Assembly (NCBI GenBank): GCA_023678885.1
Contig: CM042965.1
Location: 30,857,777-30,921,776 of the forward strand
Origin: Pogostemon cablin
Lineage: Eukaryota > Streptophyta > Magnoliopsida > Lamiales > Lamiaceae
Length of the DNA: 64,000 bases
Reading direction: 5' to 3'
This document shows, one piece after another, positions 43,605 through 57,530 of this stretch; within the stretch, counting starts at the first letter, position 1, and every line of letters starts with the position of its first letter. The position numbers and the translations under genes are program-made. Below the pieces are notes generated by a model. The model was not told where the DNA came from and made no database searches. It saw nothing but the letters and a program-made list of their open reading frames with translations.

Positions 43605-46149
43605 GTTGGTTTCGTGGTGAAACGTGAGATGTTAGATAAGATTTCGGCCTTACATGTGGTTATTGTCGATTTAATAGCATGTTTGATATGGCTTATGTGA
43701 TTATATGAATTTTATGGATCTAATCGCATGATAAAATAGGGTTTAGTATTATTTTGTCCTTGAAACCTTGTCCAGTATGTGTGATTGTTACTCATTGAAA
43801 GTCCTGACACAACACACACTTCGTGACGCCCTTTATTCAAATACGCATCACTCATACACACGGATGCACTATTTGTGATGGGAAGTACGAAGAAAGCAAG
43901 TCATGATTGTTTGGTAATGGTTGCCGGATTGGTTAATGATGGAGGATCTCGGAGTCAGACGATTGGCACGATCTGATGATTGACGATGGACAGAAAAAAT
44001 CTGACGCCGGCCATACTTGATTGTGAAATTCATCTTGCTGAGTCGACTGGTGCCTGTTAGTGAGATTGGATTGCTGTTGAATGTAACGGCGGCTATCGGG
44101 AGGCATCGAGGCGGCATCCTGGCGCTGGAAGAGACGACTTGCGGGCGTACCTTCTGATCGACAGCGCATGAAGGCAATAGCCTTGATCATCCATCGGGTC
44201 TGCTGGACGCGTCCATGGAGTTTTCGAGCGAGCAGCAGTCTTCCGAGTGAGGCGCTGCTGACTAGATCAGGCGAGTGCCACCTCATTTTGGTCGTGTCGG
44301 AACAGTCGTCGGGCGGCTTTAGACCTGGACAGCAGGTTACGGGTGAGGCGATAGTGGTTCTTAGCGAGTCGACTTGGATCTTTGCAGTGCGCTGGTTAGC
44401 GGATCGTGGGTTGACGTTGGCCGAAGCAGTGATGGCAGTGGGCGGCGGAAGCTGGTCCTGGCGTGGGTCGGACGGAGTGATGAAGGAGCCGGCTTCTTTC
44501 TCGTCTGTGCAAACCAGCGATGGCAGCAGCTAGATAGGGCTGGGCTGCTGGGCGACTGCACGGCGGCGTTGGACAGCAGCTTCCCGGTATGGTGGATTGC
44601 TATTTGCGGCTGTAGTTTCCGGGCTCGATACGGCGGCGAAATTCCGGTGTGCTTGCAGGAGTTTACAGCGCGTGGTTTTCTAGTTGTCGGTCAAGAAGGA
44701 TGGCTACTTGGCGATGGCTGGCAGCACGCGGTCAGTGGGCTGACGTCTCGGTCCCGTCGGTTGCTACTGGCGCGGCTGCCGGCAGCAGCGGCGGCTGGTG
44801 GCGCCGGTGCAGCTGCTTGTGTGAGTGGCGGCTGGAATGGAGTAGGGCAGCCCTTATGTGTCCCTTTTTAATGGGCTTTGCAGGACATGAACTTGGGCTC
44901 CTTCTTATTTTTGGTTTGGGCTGCCCCTTTGGGCCGAATATTAATTGGAGTGCTTGTGTTGGGCTGCTGGGCAAATGGGCTGCTCAATTTTAATTTGGTT
45001 TTGGGCTGTTGACCCAAATTTAATTAAAATGGTAATGGGCTGCTGGACTATTTTAATTGCTGGATTTAATTAATTGTGGGTATTATGTTGGGCCTGGTTT
45101 TAAAATGGGCTGGATTTATCATGTATTTAATAGGCAGGCTAAATGGGCTTAATTAATTTATTAATGGGCTGCTCATTTTATGCTATTGATACTTGGGTCT
45201 GCTGGGCCCATTTATTTGATCCAACATTTTATGCAATTAATTTTGTTATATAACTGATTAATTGATTTAATTGTCAATTATTATTATATATGTGAAAGGC
45301 ATGTTCTATGTGATTTATTTATTTAAATTACTGTTAATAGAAGCATGCTAAGATGTATATTTTATTTATGAAATATTATATGCATGTTAAAAACCCTCGG
45401 TGTTAAATAACTAAGTGGGAGAGGGGATTGGTAATAAATTCCCACGGCCTCCATTATTGGTTTGTAAGTGATGTGAGTAAACTTGCGCGTTGGCAATAGA
45501 GTCTTCATCCCTAACGGATGAGTTTATTCACGGATCACTGGTACAAACTTCTTTAAATAATTATTGTTTGTAATGTGATGCATATGGACTTGCGAGTTGG
45601 TTATAGTGCCTTCCTCCCTAACGGATGAGCTTATATGCGGTTCACTAGTACAAACTTATATAATTGATGGTTGTAGAAAGTTATCTGAGCGTGTGTGTAC
45701 TTCTTCAACAGTAAGGCACATAAGCTTGGGCAGCGAACTTGGGATCAAATAATGGTGTACACTTAGATGTGAATAATTAGTATCCTCCCCAACGGAGTCA
45801 CTGCTATTATTTATATGGCTAAAGAGGAACCGACTATTAATTATTTTGTCATAAAGTTAGGTTGACAAATGAAATTAATGGGTAAAACCTTCTCTTGTAA
45901 ATGTTCGGGTTTGCAAACGTCCACCCTAACGTGGCTTGCAGACTCACGGTGCTTGAGATGTCGGTGAATTTTATTTTATATTATTTTGAGGGAATCAATA
46001 TAAAAGGATAAAATTCAAAGATTTGATCGGAATATTTATTTGTGATTCTCTGAATTTCGAATGGTTTTATTTCACTAATTGTTTACTAAAAGAAATAATA
46101 TTTACTTGTCCAAATAAGTTGATTAGAAAAGGATCTTGTTTTTGAAAAT
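43605..46149 (+). other. Long non-coding leader of X1
   Basis: 43900-44870 is GC-rich with long but domain-free open frames on both strands (for example 44374-44871, 165 codons). 44870-45240 is rich in GGGCTGCT and ATGGGCT words. 45466-45810 holds two clear and one weak copy of a roughly 100-bp tandem repeat containing CCCTAACGGATGAG and GTACAAACTT. The corresponding leader of X3 has the same three parts, but its GC-rich part differs strongly. Confidence 0.65.
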
Positions 46150-47290
46150 TACTGCTTAAGAAAATACATGTGTGTTCTCACAAAGGACATCTCATGATGC
46201 CTATTAAAGTTTCTAGTGAAGAGATGAGAGGTTCATAGAAATATGATGGTCTCATGTAACTCTTCGGATACTTGAGTAATTTAAAAAGGCGCAAGATCAT
46301 GGTTGAATTGATGAATGAATTGGAAAAGCTTGGAATAGAAATTGAAAGGGAAACCTAAATCAATTTATTCTATACAATTTGCCTGGATGTTTTGAGCAAG
46401 TTCTACCTGAAATACGAGAGGTTGTATATGGTGGAAAACTTCTAACAAAACATGTGGCAAAAGAAAGCCATTTTTCATCATGATGTGAACAAGTTTAATA
46501 TCTTATTTACTAATGGTTTAAACATGATTAGTGATGGCATCTACTGACACGAAGTATGTAGATACTGGAATCACTAAATGTTTATCACTGAGTAAGGATA
46601 AGATTGTTAATAACATGGTAAAACTACAAAGGTAGTGGCTATTGCAGTGGGAGTTGTTTATTTATTTCATGATAAGAATAAACGATTGATTATGAGAAGT
46701 TGTCTTTACGTACATTTCATAGAAAGAATTTAATTTCGGTTTCTATGCATTAACGGATAGATACTTCATTTCATTTAAATGACATGGTCATAGTAATGAG
46801 GAATGAGGCTATAATCCGTTAAAGTACGTTGGTGGATAAAAAGTATACTCTTGAATCATGTACATCCCACAGATGCAATAAATAGTAATTAAATAATGCA
46901 TCTTCTAATATTAGTAAGAGAAAGGAACCTTCGGAGATGAACTAAAACATACATTTGGCATCTAAGATTAGTTCATTTTACTTAGGTAGGATTCAAAAGT
47001 TGATAGCCGATAGACCGTAAGGTTTATCTGAAGTGGAAACTATCAAACTTGCGAGTCTTGCTTGAAAGTAAAAATGATTCACTGCCTTTTCAAGGCTGTG
47101 GGGTTTAGAGCCAAAGATATATATGTTGGAATTAGTTCATTCTGATTCAAGCGAACCTAACAATATCCAGGCGAGAGGTGGTTATGAATATTCAAAGATT
47201 ATTCTGGAAACCGATATATTTATTTGATGCACTGCATGTCTAAGTTCTTGGATTAATTCAAGAATTGTAAGGCTGGTACAGTGAAGCGTC
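46150..47290 (+). pseudogene. X1 gag, protease and integrase start, dead
   Basis: Translated fragments resemble Copia gag (MNELEKLGIEIE near 46310), a protease-proximal stretch with NCLYV-like remnants (about 46690) and the integrase start: ..GPLR.., SCL..KMT and LELVHSDSSEPN..ARGGYEYS near 46990-47210. Stops and frameshifts are frequent. It ends at the GCGTC (47286-47290) where X3 is inserted; the rest resumes at 55371. Confidence 0.75.
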
Positions 47291-47790
47291 NNNNNNNNNN
47301 NNNNNNNNNNNNNNNNNNNNNNNNNNNNNNNNNNNNNNNNNNNNNNNNNNNNNNNNNNNNNNNNNNNNNNNNNNNNNNNNNNNNNNNNNNNNNNNNNNNN
47401 NNNNNNNNNNNNNNNNNNNNNNNNNNNNNNNNNNNNNNNNNNNNNNNNNNNNNNNNNNNNNNNNNNNNNNNNNNNNNNNNNNNNNNNNNNNNNNNNNNNN
47501 NNNNNNNNNNNNNNNNNNNNNNNNNNNNNNNNNNNNNNNNNNNNNNNNNNNNNNNNNNNNNNNNNNNNNNNNNNNNNNNNNNNNNNNNNNNNNNNNNNNN
47601 NNNNNNNNNNNNNNNNNNNNNNNNNNNNNNNNNNNNNNNNNNNNNNNNNNNNNNNNNNNNNNNNNNNNNNNNNNNNNNNNNNNNNNNNNNNNNNNNNNNN
47701 NNNNNNNNNNNNNNNNNNNNNNNNNNNNNNNNNNNNNNNNNNNNNNNNNNNNNNNNNNNNNNNNNNNNNNNNNNNNNNNNNNNNNNNNNN
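47291..47790. other. Assembly gap, 500 N
   Basis: Exactly 500 N, the usual placeholder for unknown length. It starts at the first base of X3. By comparison with the other X3 LTR (54182-54629) about 450 bp of LTR are missing, so the real gap is probably close to that size. Confidence 0.95.
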
Positions 47791-48531
47791 CGATAGTCTC
47801 CCCATGTTTAAGATATACAATGTCCATTAATTAATTAAGTTACTGACAACTCAAATTAATTAATATCTCATCCGAGAGTAGTACCACTCAACCTTATTAT
47901 CATGCCGGAAATTAATCCACTTGCAAGATTTACATGATAAACCTTATGAGATCCTCAAGGGGACATCATCAACCTATGACGGACATGGATTCCTTCTACA
48001 ATTAACAGCACACCATAGATACAGCACTACTTCCCAACTCACCGAGTTTGTTGATTTAATACTTATAAATCTCACCCATTGATGAATCAAAGAAATACAT
48101 ACTGCCCTACGTGTCGAGGTTATTGTATAGGGATTAAGAGCACGAACTTCCATAATAACAGAGATCAAGTTCTACTATATAGTCAGTATAAGAAGAACGA
48201 CCTCAGGCGGTCCTGCTCAATACACTCAAGTGCACTAATGTGATTCTATAGCCAAGACAAGCTAATACCAAACCACACTACAACCATACCGATAGAGAGT
48301 CCCCGTCTATCTCAGTTGTGAGCATCTGTTTATACTTTATAAGGAAACCGATAATATAATCTTCTGCGTGTTGTCGCACAACATATTATCTACAGTATAA
48401 AGTAAATGGACTATTGCATCATGCATATAAAATAAATTATAAGTTGCAATCATTTGATCAATGATTCTCATTTCAAATATTGTTAAGACATTGTTCATAC
48501 CAAAGCTAGACTTTTAGTATATAATCCAACA
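47791..48531 (-). repeat. 3' LTR of X3, gap-truncated
   Basis: Matches 54630-55370 base for base with few changes. Ends AATCCAACA, then the polypurine-tract complement. Confidence 0.9.
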
Positions 48532-51500
48532 ATCTCCCACTTATACTAAAAGACTATGCTGTCATGTCTTCTGCCATACATCTGATTCCTACTCCCACTA
48601 CACGACCATTAAAAGCTCTCGCCTTAAGGTCCTTGTAAAAGGATTACTAGGTCATCATCCGATGCAATCTAGGCGACAACAACCTTCCCCTCATCATACG
48701 ATTTCTCGTAACAGGTGGTACTCGCGCTCCATGTGTTTAATTGCCTTATGGACTTGTGATTTCTTCAAGTTTGCAACTGCACCAATATCATCAATGTAAA
48801 TTGTGATTACCTTGGGCAAACTTAGAAACACTTCAAAGTCCATCATGAAGTCTCTAGAGTCATATAGATACTTTGGATGCCTCATAGGCTCCAATTTATC
48901 ATCTTTCCATGATGAAGTCAGGAGTTTGAAATATATTTCTATATAACACTCCTCCACATTATGACTCTACTTCCAAAAATTAAACACATAACCTTTGAGG
49001 AGAATTTACTACCGTCCAATTTGACTAAAAAATCCGAATCTATGTAATCCACAAGAAGCAGTGAATTTGTCCAGTAAGTCCACATATAATTTCCAGTCCT
49101 TCTCAGGCACTTTATAAATGTCTTACCACAGTTCATCATTCTTGTTCTGGGTTACGTTGATACCCACTGTTCATGCATTCAGCAAAACAGATATCCAACA
49201 TCGTTCATAGCATTCCTTAGATTAAGCTTCCTTATTCGCCGAAGCATAAGGAACCGCTTTCATCCTCTTTATCTTCTTCTTGTGTCTCAAAGACATATTC
49301 ACTTAGATAAATTTACATGCTAAACGAGTATAGATTGTATCATTTTATGAAACTTGAGATAAGCATAATATCCTTTCTTGTGATCCGTATTACCGTGATC
49401 AAAAGGATATATTTTGCCTTTCTTAAGTCCTTCATCTCTACCGCTTTATTAACCGTACCCATACGCCCGATAATACTATTTCATTGTCTCCAATGAGCAA
49501 GATACTAACTACGTATAGTACAAAAAACACCACCACGTTTCTGTCACTCTTTACAATACACAAGATACATCCGCTGATTGATTTAAATCCGTGCCACTGG
49601 ATTACCTAATCAAAACAGATGCTTCACGATCTCAAAGCTTGCTTTAGTCCATCGCTGGATAATTTTAAGCTTAATATCAAAATGCTATTAGTACTTTACA
49701 ATGAATCACTCTGGTTGCTTCACATAGATGTTTTCTTCAAGACTTCCAATCAGGAAAGCTGTCCTGACATCTATTTGCTGTTCCTCATAATTCAATATGA
49801 GCAGCAATAAATAAAAGAATCCGGATCAATTTAAGCATAGCTACCAGCGAATATGTTCCCTCATAATCGAACCATTTCTTTCTGAGTACATCTTTTCGCA
49901 ACAAGCTTTGCTTCCAAGATTTTCACCTTTCCTTATGATCCTCTTTATTTCCTTTGACCCTTGCAATGGCTTTTACACCATTTAGTGGTCATACAAGTTC
50001 CCAGACTTAATATAGAACCCGTAGATTCTATTTTAACATGCATTGCAACTTACTAAGATTCCACATTTTCATCTTGTAGTGTTACGTCGTATCCGTGGGA
50101 CAATACCATGTTTACTAGGGATCAAGTCTCACGACTCTCCCAAAACATATATATATGGGTTGTCATACAACCCTCCCACTACGACAAGGCACTACATGTA
50201 ATTGTGTATCAGACGTGACACGCGTTGCAGTTTACCTTGTGGTATATCCTCTTGTACACTTGGTACTTTACACTTTGTGTTTTCCTCTCACTTCCTTTAG
50301 AACAATTTACACATGGGTTTGTGATTTATTACATAGTCCTTATCCAAAAATCTAGTGTTTGTGTTGACAATCACCCTTCGATCTTTTGGACTAAATAAAT
50401 CACCCTCAATTTTTCCAGGATATCCCATATACAGACAAAAGTTTCACGAATTACTGTATATCTAGGGTATATCCATAAAATGAATTTAATTATTCCAAAT
50501 AATTCATTATCTATCTAATCATAACCATAAGAGCCTAATACCTTCTACCCACCACACCATTCAGCTGGGGCATACCCGGTGTAGTCAACTTGAGATTTAA
50601 TCTCAACTTCTGATCAATAGCTCCTAACTATCCCAAGAGGTATTCGCCATCATGACTGAATCGTAATGACTTAATATATTTTCCATGACGCTTCACTGTA
50701 CCAGCCTTACAATTCTTGAATTAATCAAAGAACTTAGACATGCAGTGCATCATATAAATATATTGGTTTCCAGAATAATCTTTGAATATTCATAACCACC
50801 TCTCGCCTGGATAATATTAGGTTCGCTTGAATCAGAATGAACTAATTCCAACATATATATCTTTGGCTCTACACCCCACAGCCTTGAAAAGGCAGTTAAT
50901 CATTTTTACTTCCAAACAAGACTCGCAAGTCCGATAGTTTCCACTTCAGATAAACCTTACGGTCTATCGGCTATCAACTTTTGAATCCTACTTAAGTAAA
51001 ATGAATTAGTCTTAGACGCCAAATGTATGTTTAGTTCATCTCCGAAGGTTCCTTTCTCTTACTAATATTAGAAGATGCATTATTTAATTACTATTTATTG
51101 CATCTGTGAGATGTACATGATTCAAGAGTATACTTTTAATCCACCAACGTACTTTAACGGATTATAGCCTCATTCCTCATTACCATGACCATGTCATTTA
51201 AATGAAATGAAGTATCCATCCGTTAATGCATAGAAACCGAAATTAAATTCTTTCTATGAAACGTACGTAAAGACAATTTCTCATAATCAATCGTTTATTC
51301 TTATCATGAGATAAATAAACAACTCCCACTGCAATAGCAACTAACTACCTTTGTAGTTTTACCCATGTTATTAACAATCTTATCCTTACTCAGTGATAAA
51401 CATTTAGTGATTCCAGTATCTACATACTTCGTATCAGTAGATGCCATCACTAATCATGTTCAAACCATTAGTAAATAAGATATTAAATTTGTACACATCA

Positions 51501-52100
51501 TGATGAAAATTGGCTTTCTTTTGCCATATGTTTTGTTAGAAGTTTCCCACCATATACAACCTCTCGTATTTCAGGTAGAACTTGCTCAAAACATCCAGGC
51601 AAATTGTGAAGAATAAATTGATTTAGGTTTCCCTTTCAATTTCTATTCCAAGCTTTTCCAATTCATTTATCAATTCAACCATGATCTTCTGCCTTTTAAT
51701 TTACTCAAGTATTCGAAGAGTTACATGAGATCATCATATTTCTATGAACCTCTCATCTCTTCACTAGAGACTTTAATAGGCATCATGAGACGTCCTTTGT
51801 GAGAATACACATGTATTTTCTTAAGCAGTAATTTTCAAAACCAAGATTCTTTTCTAATCATCTAATTTGGACAAGTAAATATAATGTCTTTTAGTTAACA
51901 ATTAGTGAAATAAAACTATTCAAAATTCAGAGAATCACAAAGAAATTTACCGATCAAATCTTCGAATTTTATTCTTTTATATTGATTCCCTCAAAACAAT
52001 ATAAAATAAAATTCACCGACATCTCAAGCACCGTGAGTCTGCAAGCCACGATAGTGTGGACGTTTACAAACCCGAACATTTACAAGAGAAGGTTTTACCC
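48532..52100 (-). pseudogene. X3 gag-pol, dead
   Basis: Reading on the minus strand: gag/protease remnants (about 51800-51250), integrase remnants (51000-50700; TPGMPQLNG-like near 50565-50590), reverse transcriptase (DVRTAFLIGSLEENI-like near 49720-49780) and RNase H (48957-48694, IYIDDIGAVANLKKS and HMEREYHLLREIV). The order and motifs match a Copia pol, but stops and frame changes interrupt every domain. The longest open parts are 60-90 codons. Confidence 0.8.
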
Positions 52101-54167
52101 ATTAATTTCATTTGTCAACCTCACTTTATGACAAAATAATTAATAGTCAGTTCCTTTTTAGCCATGCAAATAAAAGCAGTGACTCCGATGGGGAGGATAC
52201 TTATTATTTACATCTAAGTGTACACCATTATTTGACCCCAAGTCCGCGGCCCAAGCTTGTGTGCCTTACAGATGGAGAAGTACACACGCGCTCGGATAAC
52301 TTCCTACAGTCATCAATTACAAGTTTGTACCAGTGAACCGCATATAAACTCATCCGATAGGGAGGAAGGTCTAAGCCAACGCGCAAGTTCATATGCATCA
52401 CATTACAAACGTAATTTTTTAATGAAGTCTGTTCCAGCAATCCATGAATAAACTCATCTGATGGGGAGGAAGGCTCTAATGCCGACGCGCAAGTCTATTC
52501 ACATTGCTAACAAACGAATAATGGAGGCCGCGGGAATTTATTACCAATCCCCTCTCCCACTTAGTTATTTAAACACCGAGGGTTTTTAACATGCATATAA
52601 TATTCCAGAATAAAATATACAACTAAGACATGCTTCTATTAACAGCAATTTAAATAAATAAATCACATAGAACATGCCTTACACATATACAACAATAATT
52701 GACAATTAAATCAATTAATCAGTTATATAACATTAATTAATTGCATAATTAGTGGATCAATCAATTTGGGCCCAAGAGCAACAAATAAGCACAAAATGAG
52801 CAGCAGATTAAATAATTAATCAAGCCCATTATCCATGGCCCATAATCTTAGCCCAAAATTAAATTAAGTCCATAAGCCCACTAGCACAAAATTAGTCCAT
52901 TAATAAAATTAATTAATCATGCTTGGCCCATTACTCACAATTAATTAAAACCAGCAATAAAATAATAGCCCAGCAGCCCATTTACCATTTAATTAAAATT
53001 TGGGCCCAAAAGCCCAAAAATAAATTAAATAAATGAGCAGCCCCTAATATATTACTGAATTGGGCTCAACATCCAACAATAAAATAGGCCCATCAAGCAC
53101 TATAATTAAAATGAGGCCCAACAGCCCAATAGCATTAATAAAAAATATGGGCCAAAATGTGACAGCCCAAACCCAAAATTGAATCAAAGCCCAAAGGGGC
53201 AGCCCAAATGCTGCTGCCCTAATAGATAGCCGCCGATTCATCCGTCCCTGCAGCCGATCAGACACCGCCAACGAACTGCTGCCGGCGCATCCAGGTGTCG
53301 CTGCCGCCGGCGCCGCCACCCAGGGAGCAACAGAATCGCGCAGTCAGGGCACCACGACCGGAACACCACAAACGTCAGACGCTGCCCAGAACCAGCAGAC
53401 CAATGCTCCCGGTAGCCGCCGCCGATAGCCAGCCGGAGCTGCACCGTCAGCCGTCAGTCGTTCAATCATCGCAGCCGACCGCGACTAACCCGGAACATGT
53501 CACCTGAGGGTTGCGCCAATCGATGAAGAAGCAGGCTCGATAGATACTGCCACGGACTCGCCGGAATCGCAAGGAGACTTGCCCGGAATCATCAGGGAAC
53601 TCGCTCGGAACGCCGCTTCCAGCGTCCGCCGCCGCCTACCTCCAGACCATCCAACAGTCTGTAGCAAGGACCACCGAAACTCGCAGCGATCCCTGCCTCC
53701 GTGTGCAGTCGACAGTCGCGCTATCGTGGCAGGCTTTCTCCTGTCACATCGCTGAATGCTTCGACTATCATCAGCCATTGCCTAGGCTGCCCATCGATTT
53801 CAGGTGACGATCAGGATAGCCGTTCAACTTCTCATCGTCGTCACGTAGCGAAGTGTGCGGTGTTCTCACGATGAGCGTCGGTTGCTTTTTCTGACGTACT
53901 TGTCGATGGATAGAGGCGCAAGGTCCAAATTCACTCGCCCATAAATAGCAGAATCATACAGTTTTGAGCGTGTGTGTCCAGCGTGTTCAATTTGCAACAA
54001 TCACACGCCAATAATTATCGAAAAAAGCACATAGGATATATGGATAAATCACACATATAAAACCCTTATCATATGCTATCAATTCGATGATAATAATCAT
54101 AGGATTTCACAAATAATAAAACTATTCAAACCCTAACTAACGTCTCACGTTTAACCACGAAACCAAC
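52101..54167 (-). other. Non-coding leader of X3
   Basis: Same plan as the X1 leader: tandem-repeat zone (about 52140-52560, words CTCATCCGATAGGGAGG and ACGCGCAAGT), a zone of AGCCCA/GGCCCA words (52760-53220) and a GC-rich zone (53220-53950). The GC-rich zone does not align clearly with that of X1. Open frames there (53044-53778) show no domain. Confidence 0.6.
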
Positions 54168-54181
54168 GCTTTGATACCAAT

Positions 54182-55370
54182 TGTTGGCGATTGGATCGTG
54201 CGATTCAACGTGATTCGTTAGGAAAAATCAGCGGAAGCAATAAGAATTGTTTACCGTACTTCTGGGTCGATGTAGAGGATGAACAGCAGTGAAGAACACC
54301 TCTGATCTTCTACCGTATGTCCCAAAGTCAACTCTGGTGTTGGGTGGTCAACAATCCCCAGAGTTCTCTCATCCTGCTCTCTGTTTTCTCCCGTGTGTCA
54401 AAAGAGGCACAGACTTAGGTTTAACAGGAATTGAGATGACTTATATACTTGGGCTACAGCAGGGACCAGGAGGAGAAATTGGGCTGGGCCTCAATTGAAT
54501 TTAATTAACCAAGCTTAGCCCAAAGCTTTTAATTAAATCCAATAATAATAATATAGTCCACTAAAATATTATTATTACACTACCCATCCAATCCCAAATT
54601 ATGTTCTGGGCTCCTTCTTATTATAAGCCCGATAGTCTCCCCATGTTTAAGATATACAATGTCCATTAATTAATTAAGTTACTGACAACTCAAATTAATT
54701 AATATCTCATCCGAGAGTAGTACCACTCAACCTTATTATCATGCCGGAAATTAATCCACTTGCAAGATTTACATGATAAACCTTATGAGCTCCTCAAGGG
54801 GACATCATCAACCTATGACGGACCTGGATTCCTTCTACAATCAACAACACACCATAGATACATCACTACTTCCCAACTCACCGAGTTTGTTGATTTAATA
54901 CTTATAAATCTCACACATTGATGAATCAAAGAAATACATACTGCCCTACGTGTCGAGGTTATTGTATAGGGATTAAGAGCACGAACTTCCATAATAACAG
55001 AGATCAAGTTCTACTATATAGTCAGTATAAGAAGAACGACCTCAGGCGGTCCTGCTCAATACACACAAGTGCACTAATGTGATTCTATAGCCAAGACAAG
55101 CTAATACCAAACCACACTACAACCATACCGATAGAGAGTCCCCGTCTATCTCAGTTGTGAGCATCTATTTATACTTTATAAGGAAACCGATAATATGATC
55201 TTCTGCGTGTTGTCGTACAACATATTATCTACAGTATAAAGTAAATTGACTATTGCATCATGCATATAAAATAAATTATAAGTTGCAATCATTTGATCAA
55301 TGATTCTCATTTCAAATATTGTTAAGACATTGTTCATACCAAAGCTAGACTTTTAATATACAATCTAACA
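54182..55370 (-). repeat. 5' LTR of X3
   Basis: 1189 bp, TGTTGGC ... ATCTAACA in plus view, bounded by the primer site on the left and the target copy GCGTC on the right. Confidence 0.9.
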
Positions 55371-57530
55371 GCGTCATGGAAAATATATCATATCATTACG
55401 ATTCAATCGTGATGATGAAAACCTCTTAGGATAGTTAGGAACTAATAATCAGAAGTTGAGATTAAATCTCAAGTTGACTACACCGGGCATGCCCCAGCTG
55501 AATGGTGTGGTGGGTAGAAGGTATAAGGCTCTTATGGTTATGATTAGATAGATGATGAATTATTTGGAATAATTAAATTCATTTTATGGATATGCCCTAG
55601 ATACAGTAATTCGTGAAACGTTTGTCTGTATATGGGATATCCTAGAAAAATGGAGGGTGATTTATTTAGTCCAAAAGATCGAAGGGTAATTGTTAACACA
55701 ATAACTAGATTTTTGGAAAAGGACTATATAATAAATCACAAACCCATGTATGAGTTGTTCTAAAGGAAGTGAGAGGAAAACACAAAGTGTAAGTACCAAG
55801 TGTACAAGAGGATATACCACAAGGTAAACTGCAACGCGTGTCACGTCTGATACACAATTACATGTAGTGCCTTGTCGTAGTGGGAGGGTTGTATGACAAC
55901 CCATAAATATATGTTTTGGGAGAGTCGTGAGACTTGATCCCTAGTAAACATGGTATTGTCCCACGGTTACGACGTAGCACTACAAGATAAAAATGCGGAA
56001 TCTTAGAAAGATGCAATGAATGATGAAATAGAATCTATGGATTCTAAATTAAGTCTGGAGCTTGAACGATCACTAAAATGGTGTAAAAGCCATTGCAAGT
56101 GGTCATAGGAAATAAATGAGGATCATGCGGAAAGGTGAAAATCTTGGAAGCAAAGCTTGTTGCGAAAAGATGTACTCAGAAAGAAATGGTTCGATTATGA
56201 GGGAACATATTCGCTGGTAGCTATGCTTAAATTGATCTGGATTCTTTTATTTATTGCTGCTCATATTGAATTATGAGGAACAGCAAATAGATGTCAAGAC
56301 AGCTTTCCTTATTGGAAGTCTTGAGGAAAACATCTATGTGAAGCAACCAGAGTAATTCATTGCAAAGTGCTAATAGCATTTTTGTTAGTAAGCTTAAAAG
56401 TGTCCAGCGATGGACTAAAGAAAGTTTTAAGATCGTGAAGCATCTGTTTTGATTAGGTAATCCAGTGGCATGGATTTAAATCAATGAGCGGATGAGTCTT
56501 GTGTGTTGTAAAGAGTGACAGAAACGTGGTGGTGTTTCTTATACTATACGTAGATAGTATCTTACTCATTGGAGACAATGAAAGAGTATTATCGAGCGTA
56601 TGGGTACGGTTAATAAAGCGGTAGAGATGAAGGACTTAAGAAAGGTAAAATATATCCTTTTGATCACGGTAATACGGATCACAAGAAAGGATATTATGCT
56701 TATCTCAAGTTTCATAAAATGATACAGTCCATACTCGTTTAGCATGTAAATTTATCTAAGTGAATGTGTCTTTGAGACACAAGAAGAAGATAAAGAGGAT
56801 GAAAGTGGTTCCTTATGCTTCGGCGAATAAGAAAGCTTAATCTAAGGAATGCTATGAACGATGTTGGATATCTGTTTTGCTAATGCATTAACAGTGGGTA
56901 TCAACGTAACCCGGAACAAGAATGATGAACTGTGGTAAGACATTTATAAAGTGCCTGAGAATGACTGGAAATTATATGTGGACTTACTGGACAGATTCAC
57001 TGCTTCTTGTGGATTACGTAGATTTAGATTTTTTAGTCAGATTGGACGGCAGTAAATTCACCTCAAAGGTTATGTGTTTAATCTTAAGAAGTAGAGTCAT
57101 AATGTGGAGGAGTGTTATATAGAAATATATTTCAGACTCCAGACTCCATCATGGAAAGATGATGAATTGGAGCCTATGAGGCAGCCAAAGTATCTATATG
57201 ACTCTAGAGACTTCATGATGGACTTTGAAGTGTTTCTAAGTTTGCCCAAAGTAATCACAATTTACATTGATGATATTGGTGCAGTTGCAAACTTGAAGAA
57301 ATCACAATTCCATAAGGCAATTAAACACATGGAGCGCGAGTACCACCTGTTACGAGAAATCGTATGATGAGGGGTAGGCTGTTGTCGCCTAGATTGCATC
57401 GGATGATGACCTAGTAAACCATATACAAGGACCTCAAGGCGAGAGCTCTTAATGGTCGCGTAAGTGGGAGTAGGAATCAGATGTATGGCAGAAGGCATGA
57501 CAGCATAGTCTTTTAGTATAAGTGGGAGAT
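55371..57530 (+). pseudogene. X1 integrase end, reverse transcriptase and RNase H, dead
   Basis: Continues X1 after the X3 insertion. Integrase end near 55480 (TPGMPQLNGVV, YGYALDT), RT near 56288 (IDVKTAFLIGSLEENIYVKQ) and RNase H at 57104-57367 (IYIDDIGAVANLKKS, HMEREYHLLREIV). Stops occur in all domains. The polypurine tract AAGTGGGAGAT (57520-57530) directly precedes the 3' LTR. Confidence 0.82.

Larger units (their letters stand above)
47291..55370 (-). mobile_element. Copia element X3, same family as X1, inverted and nested in it
   Basis: Minus-strand element with LTRs at 54182-55370 (1189 bp) and 47291-48531 (first 500 positions are N), primer site at 54168-54179 and polypurine tract complement ATCTCCCACTTATA after 48531. 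The 5-bp duplication GCGTC lies at 47286-47290 and 55371-55375; removing X3 and one copy restores the sequence seen uninterrupted in X2 (GAAACGTCATGG near 60308). Coding regions are dead. Confidence 0.9.

Noticed and set aside
44374..44871. 165-codon GC-rich ORF in the X1 leader as a captured gene
   Set aside because: Open frames exist on several frames and both strands in this GC-rich stretch, as expected from composition. No domain was recognised and the X3 counterpart is not conserved.
47182..47827. ORFs spanning the N gap
   Set aside because: Most codons are N, so they are artefacts of an assembly gap.
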